From: Neoarius graeffei
Lineage: Eukaryota; Chordata; Actinopteri; Siluriformes; Ariidae
Direction: 5' to 3'
NCBI RefSeq assembly: GCF_027579695.1
Contig: NC_083592.1
Coordinates: 33,938,214-34,002,213, forward strand
DNA: 64,000 nucleotides
Shown: piece by piece, positions 58,911 to 64,000 of the stretch
How positions within the stretch are numbered: the stretch's first letter is position 1
How the letters are laid out: every line of letters starts with the position of its first letter
The notes under the pieces: model-generated
The model's input: only the letters and a program-made list of their open reading frames with translations
The model's database searches: none
Told to the model about the DNA's origin: nothing
Made by a program: the position numbers and the translations under genes

Positions 58911-60529
58911 AGAGAAAAACTGGAGGAGAGTTATCATTGGGGGGGTCGGCGTGAGTAGTCTCTCTTGCATTCTCAGTCCCTCCTTGAGTCAAACGACCTC
59001 AGGACTTTTCTCAGGGTGGAGAAACACAGAAAAAAGGAGGGCCAATAGCTCGGAAAACACACTCATGTCAACAAAAAGGGAAAGCAAAGTTCACAGAAGA
59101 GGGAATGAGGGATGTGTGCCCAGCAGTGGTGTAAGGGAGTGGAAAAGACTGTGGGTGCGAGTATAGATGAGGGAGGGAGGGAGAGAGAGGAAGAGAAGGG
59201 AGAGACGGGTTCTGCTATCATTAGCCGAAGGGGACAGGCGAGGTTATGTGAACGGTGCAGCTGGAGAGGGTGCAGAGGGAATTGGTGCATGTCTCTGTGC
59301 TGAGTGGCTGAGGCCTTGTGAACCAGCTTCCCTCCCCCTTCTACGCAGCCTGCACTTTCCCAAAGCAACCCAAAAAAACAAAAAAACAAAAAGTAGCAAA
59401 GATGGAGAGGATAAGCTTCTGGAGCAGGATCCAAAACACACATACATACACACTTGATTTATACACCATTGGCTGTAGGCACTTGCCTCTCCTTGTTTTC
59501 TTTCCTTTTCTTATCAGCCAGATCAAGAAACACACAGTATTCAGCAAGAGCTAGTGATTAGCGTCAGAATAACAGTAATTAGAAGGGTCATTATTTTTGA
59601 TACCCTCCCCCAAACAAAGATGCAGTAACCTTCTTTCTCTTTTTTTCATTTCAACTGAAAAAGACTTTAGGTTTTTTTATTATTATTATTCGTCCTGCTT
59701 TGCTTTATGCCTTTTTTTTTCCACTGGGCCATTACAGAGAAAATGAACGAGAAGCACAAGCCAGACTAATCAGCATAGAGCATCAGACAGGCTAAAACAC
59801 CCAAACTTTCCTTGTCACCCTTTTGTGATCTCATGCAAGAAAACAGAAAGGAAAAAAAAAATACATGCCTGCCACAGCTGCGAGATACAAGAAACACACT
59901 GCAAAGGAGGCTATGCAAATGTGCACAGGCACACCACCATATCCAACAACATGGAAAAATACGTACACATCACCCATCATATTTCACAAGATACTCCTGC
60001 AAAAAGGAAGAATGGATATAAAAGTGATATAAAATATGTCATCGAAGTGTTTTATTTGTTCAGGAGGAGGCTCTTGTAGAAGAAGAGGTAAGAAGGTAGG
60101 AAGTAGGACTTTAACAGCAATGATGATGTGTTCTCTGACAAATGTTTCAAGGAAAAAAAAAAAACACCATACAGATTTTTCAATATCAGTCAGGTCATGC
60201 CTCGTTTGCTGTATGCAAAAAATAGGAGGGCTGATAGATGGGGCATGTGTTAGTGATGCTGAGGTTTGAAACAGACTCACTTTGTGTGTAAGTGTTGCTC
60301 AACCCTCTCTCCGCTGTATTTCGGCGTCATTCTGAAGTGTTGAACATCAACACAGTGCATCAAATCCAGCCAGTGTTGCTCTTCTCCTTGCTTCCCTCTT
60401 GAGCCTTTAGTATTTTTTTTCCTTTGAAAGTTTGGGCCCGGTTGATTCGCCACAGCTGTGTGGACTCTTTAATCAGATGCTATCTTTTTGCCCGTTTACC
60501 CCACCACCCTTTCACTGTCATTCCCCCCA

Positions 60530-60760
60530 CCCCACTTGTAGGCTTTCCTCTTCCCCTAACGCATTTTAATTGGTTGCTTTCTGTGACAAATTATGAGGGC
60601 TTGCTTTGATGAGGTCGGCCCGAGTTGTTGCCAGGATGGAGCGCGCCCGGCTTTTTTGCGGCATTTGCTGACTTCTCTCACCACTACAAACACACTGTGG
60701 AGTGGAGAGGAGAGAAGGGAGGAGGGTACGCCGGTCCCATAATGAAAGACTAGGGATTGG
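60530..60760. promoter_or_regulatory. Possible conserved noncoding element
   Basis: A balanced, non-repetitive block with CGCATTTTAATTGGTTGC and TTGATGAGGTCGGCCCGAG. It includes a GGAGCGCGCCCGGC core that is CpG-rich against the local background. Confidence 0.22.
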
Positions 60761-62179
60761 GTTAGCCCTTGGGGGATGCCATATTCCTTCCTTCACACTT
60801 TACACCCTGGGTCTGGACGTATCTATGCCTTTCTTAGAAAGCCGAGAGTAGTTCTCTGATTTTTTTTTTTAATTGCATAAAAGCTGTGTTATGATCTGGC
60901 TTGGCCAATGATGAATAATGAGAATGATGACATGAAGAGGATATGGGCTTAACTGACTTTTTTACATCTTCCCTCATCATCTAATGGACAGGAAATTACA
61001 TATTGAGAAGAGCCTCACACACACACCAATTGAGGCATTGAGGCACAGAGCAAGAATAGAAGGACATGAGGAGGAAAGAAAGAAAAATGGCAGCCATGTT
61101 GCTTGTTTAGACAAACCCCAACTGTAGCAATCAGAGTTAAATGATGCGAGAGATCAACAGCACAGCAGTGCTCTCAACAATCAGCCCAATCAGCTTGTGG
61201 TAATGCTGAAATGACTGTGACATCATGTCGGAAAACAGGAGGTGGAGGGATGACTGTATCGCTTTTTACAGAAGGAGAGTTTACACCCTCTCTTTCCATC
61301 GTCTCCTCAATCTGGGTTACTTCATTTCTGTACAGTGCTTTGGGACTGAAGAGAAAGAAAGATAAGAAAAAAGAAACGCTCAGGTTGAACTTATGAAGGA
61401 CATCCTTACTGAAGTGCCATGCTTTCGTCTCTCTGTCTCACCTTTTCTCAGACAAAATGTCTGTGGCGATATATTCAACTTCTAAGAACGACCTGTGACT
61501 TGATGATTAGTTTGTGTGTTGGACATTTTGGCCTTGGATGTACATATTTGCACACTCCAATTTGAAATATGTGACAGTCAGAACCTGCTGCAAAATTTCT
61601 GAAAGTCACATCATTTGCTTAGAGAGGCAAACAGAAAGCTTAGGCTTTCACTGATAAAGGAGCAGGTGTTACAGTTACTCAGTTAAAATGCAACTTAAAA
61701 CTTTTACGATTATACCGGATTATACATTTAATATAAATTACAGATCACATGGAAGAGATCTTATATAACTCAGGAATGTATGTCTAGTATTGGAAGATTT
61801 ATTCCAGATTTTGTTACTATAAATTTACTGCAACTAAACCAAAACTTCTGGTAAAAAACTCTTTTACCATCTTTACTGAATTACTCAATAGGGAAAAAAA
61901 AGAACTGTGAAATCACTGAACATGCTGATTGATAGGGATAAAAGAGGAGGTTGCTTAACTTCCCTTTTCACCCTCTCTCTCTCTCTCTGACTTTTTGGCC
62001 AGGAATCAGAGAGAAGAAGAAAAAAAATCTCAATTTCTGTAAAACACTTCAATATCAAGTGCCTCAGTGGCTTACTGTACCATACATATTTGCCTCATAA
62101 AAAAAAAAAACTGAAGAGAAGGATATAAAGGGGAACGAAAAAGAGGAAAAGAAGAGGCAGAAGTGAGAAGGAGGTATGT

Positions 62180-62600
62180 TGGCACCCGCTCTCAGTCTCT
62201 GAGCCACTTTAGCCTCTGGGCTTAATTGAAGCCAGGAGGGAACGTTTAATAATTGCTGTCAGAAGATCAAATTTAATTCTCTTTTTCACAGGACCGCTGT
62301 AGGGTAGGGTGAAACAAATTGTCATCGGAGAGCTCCAAATGAACAAAGCTTTTAATTAGTCTGATTAGAATGCTGAGATGGTGAGGGGGCTGAGGAGGAA
62401 GTGCACGACAAAAAAAAAAAAATGCGATGAAATAATCAAAGGATCATCTAAGCCTGCAGACATGCCGCAGCCCCTCAGTGCCCCGCTGACCCATGAACAA
62501 GGCTAACATCATAAGATGCTCTCATCCTCAGCTGATAACATAATTGGCCGATGTTGCCGGGTCTTGTCTCTACCAAGTGACACAACCCAGGGCTGTGTTC
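62180..62600. promoter_or_regulatory. Possible conserved noncoding element
   Basis: TTTAATTAGTCTGATTAG at 62351-62368 pairs a homeodomain core with a bicoid/OTX-type GATTA. Further blocks are GTTTAATAATTGCTGTCAG and CAGCTGATAACATAATTGGC. A 13-A tract at 62410-62422 interrupts it. No coding potential. Confidence 0.28.
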
Positions 62601-64000
62601 GTCTATGTGGGAGTTTACTCACCAAGCAAACATGGCTCCTGCTTGTTTTTACTCCTATCTTTTCTATTCACTGTTTAAAATGTTTTGTTTCATAGAGCTT
62701 TGTTGACTGATACTCATATTGTCCTAACATTTTTTTTTTTTGCGCAAGCCACCAGAAATGCTGTGGCTGCACCTGGATCTGGAGTCACTGTGCATGACGT
62801 GGTAGTGGTTAGCCATTTGCTGATAAACACAACTCTGCTCTTGCAGATGTGTGAAGAGAAGAACTTAAACGCCTGATTGTGGTTCTTTAGTCAAATCACC
62901 CATGTATCACTATGTGCCTGTAAAATATTAAAATTAATTGCAACTTCAGCATCTTTTCTTCTCCTTGATCAGGACCTCCATGATTTCTTTCCCACAGCCC
63001 ATGACTTTCTTAACTTTTTTTTTTTTTAAATTTCCGTTCCCAACCAAACTAAACAGCTTCCACGGTATTATGAACTCATCCACAAGTGCTTTAAAGCCTA
63101 TAGGATAAAGATTTCACACAGCTGTGATACTGATAATTACAGATACATTTAATCATTTTAGCTCAAACACATCCTTCATTCTTTTTAGAACATTTGCAAG
63201 ACTTTATTTTGCATCAAAAATTGTCTCAAGTGGACAGTTTTAGTGGGATTTATTCGGTTAATACAAAGCATGCCGTATCTCTGTGCTGCGCAGCTGCCTC
63301 CTCCCTGACACATGTATCGAGCCAAATTGTCCTTGGGTGGCTTTGCAATGGCTAACTGACAGACGGCTCTCACCTGGCCCGCTTTACCCATGCTGGGCCA
63401 CACTCACTGTTTACTGACTGAGTGAGGGACAAGACTGCTGTCAGCACCCCTTCATCCATCCAACCCTTTTGCCACTTTGTGTGGTCACATGTTCCCAGTG
63501 CAAGGCCGTATTCCAGCATTGATCATTTCAGATAGATAAATACAGCACATACTTGATCAAGGTAAAATCAGCTCATCAAGACAACCTTCTGAAATACCTT
63601 CATCTTTCACCGTACAGCATTGTTTGTAGGCTGTTTATAAACAATCACTTTAACTACAAGCGCTTGGATACCGAAACAGACTCAGAAAGTAGTGCAAAGC
63701 ACAGCATAAACATGTCATATTTTCTCCTCATTTGTTAAAACACTAGAAGACATGGAGCTATTTCATAAAGAAAGGTTTTTCTTCATGAGAAGTCCAAAAT
63801 GTTGTTTAACGTTATTAAAAAAAAATAAAAAAAATGCACAGCTGATTGCGAGAGAGACAGGAGTGAAACATTGCAGTGGAGGGACCCTGAAAGAACACTC
63901 TGTGTGGTGTAAATGAAACCTCTCCTTTTCCATCGAATGCCCTAATCTCACATAGCACCTGAAAAGAGCTATTCACCAAATACCGCCCTACAGAGATGCA

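Larger units (their letters stand above)
50508..64000 (+). other. Transposon-free stretch, probably a long first intron
   Basis: I recognise no SINE, Tc1, MITE or LINE fragment in 13.5 kb, whereas the preceding 50 kb contains more than twenty. Only microsatellites and A/T runs are present. Several blocks with homeodomain-type TAATTA sites and balanced composition may be conserved noncoding elements. No exon with acceptor, open frame and donor was convincing. The open frames here (for example 59063-59443) are without recognisable domains. Confidence 0.45.

Noticed and set aside
59063..59443. 126-codon minus-strand frame and overlapping plus-strand frames
   Set aside because: Purine-rich DNA gives long open frames by chance. 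No motif, start context or splice signals support it.

Overview
This window looks like nuclear DNA of a teleost fish. The evidence is the repeat content: tRNA-headed SINEs with an L2-type 3' tail, Tc1-type elements with long inverted repeats, hairpin MITEs, long dinucleotide microsatellites and generally AT-rich DNA. The repeat style would suit a catfish or another otophysan, but that is an inference. I found no intact host protein-coding gene. Nearly all of the longer open frames are translations of repeats.

Layout. 1-3823 is unique DNA. 3824-13214 is an accessory block: a 560-bp inverted-repeat element, SINEs, a 3-bp-TSD transposon inserted into a SINE, another 700-bp inverted-repeat element, a Tc1-like element filled with SINEs, and copy A of a family I call R1. 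13215-16133 is unique. 16134-20554 is a nested composite: a non-autonomous DNA transposon split by a Tc1 element with a dead DD34E transposase and by a truncated LINE. 21142-21950 is a MITE with a second, hairpin MITE inside it. 21951-34440 is mostly unique and poor in transposons, with microsatellites, an eroded L2-like fragment and several stretches that could be conserved noncoding elements. 34441-43000 is a second accessory block: R1 copies B and C, SINEs, a Tc1-like host element with four insertions, a TTAA-flanked element and a tandem SINE pair. 46936-49794 is a Tc1-like element carrying four other elements, three of them with readable target-site duplications. At 50050-50507 there is a CpG-rich region that looks like a promoter plus 5' exon, ending in ATGAA and a strong splice donor. 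The rest of the window (50508-64000) has no recognisable transposon and would be a large first intron.

The most unusual pattern is shared by two repeat families. R1 (copies at 12697, 34441 and 37631) and the THAP-type elements (8090 and 48086) each carry a promoter-like stretch, a start codon, a short first coding exon and a splice donor, but no later exons. The R1 exon resembles the N-terminal region of Crypton or KIAA1958-type tyrosine recombinases. The other exon is the N-terminal third of a THAP zinc finger. They may be first-exon remnants of autonomous transposons, or captured host exons, spread by non-autonomous elements.
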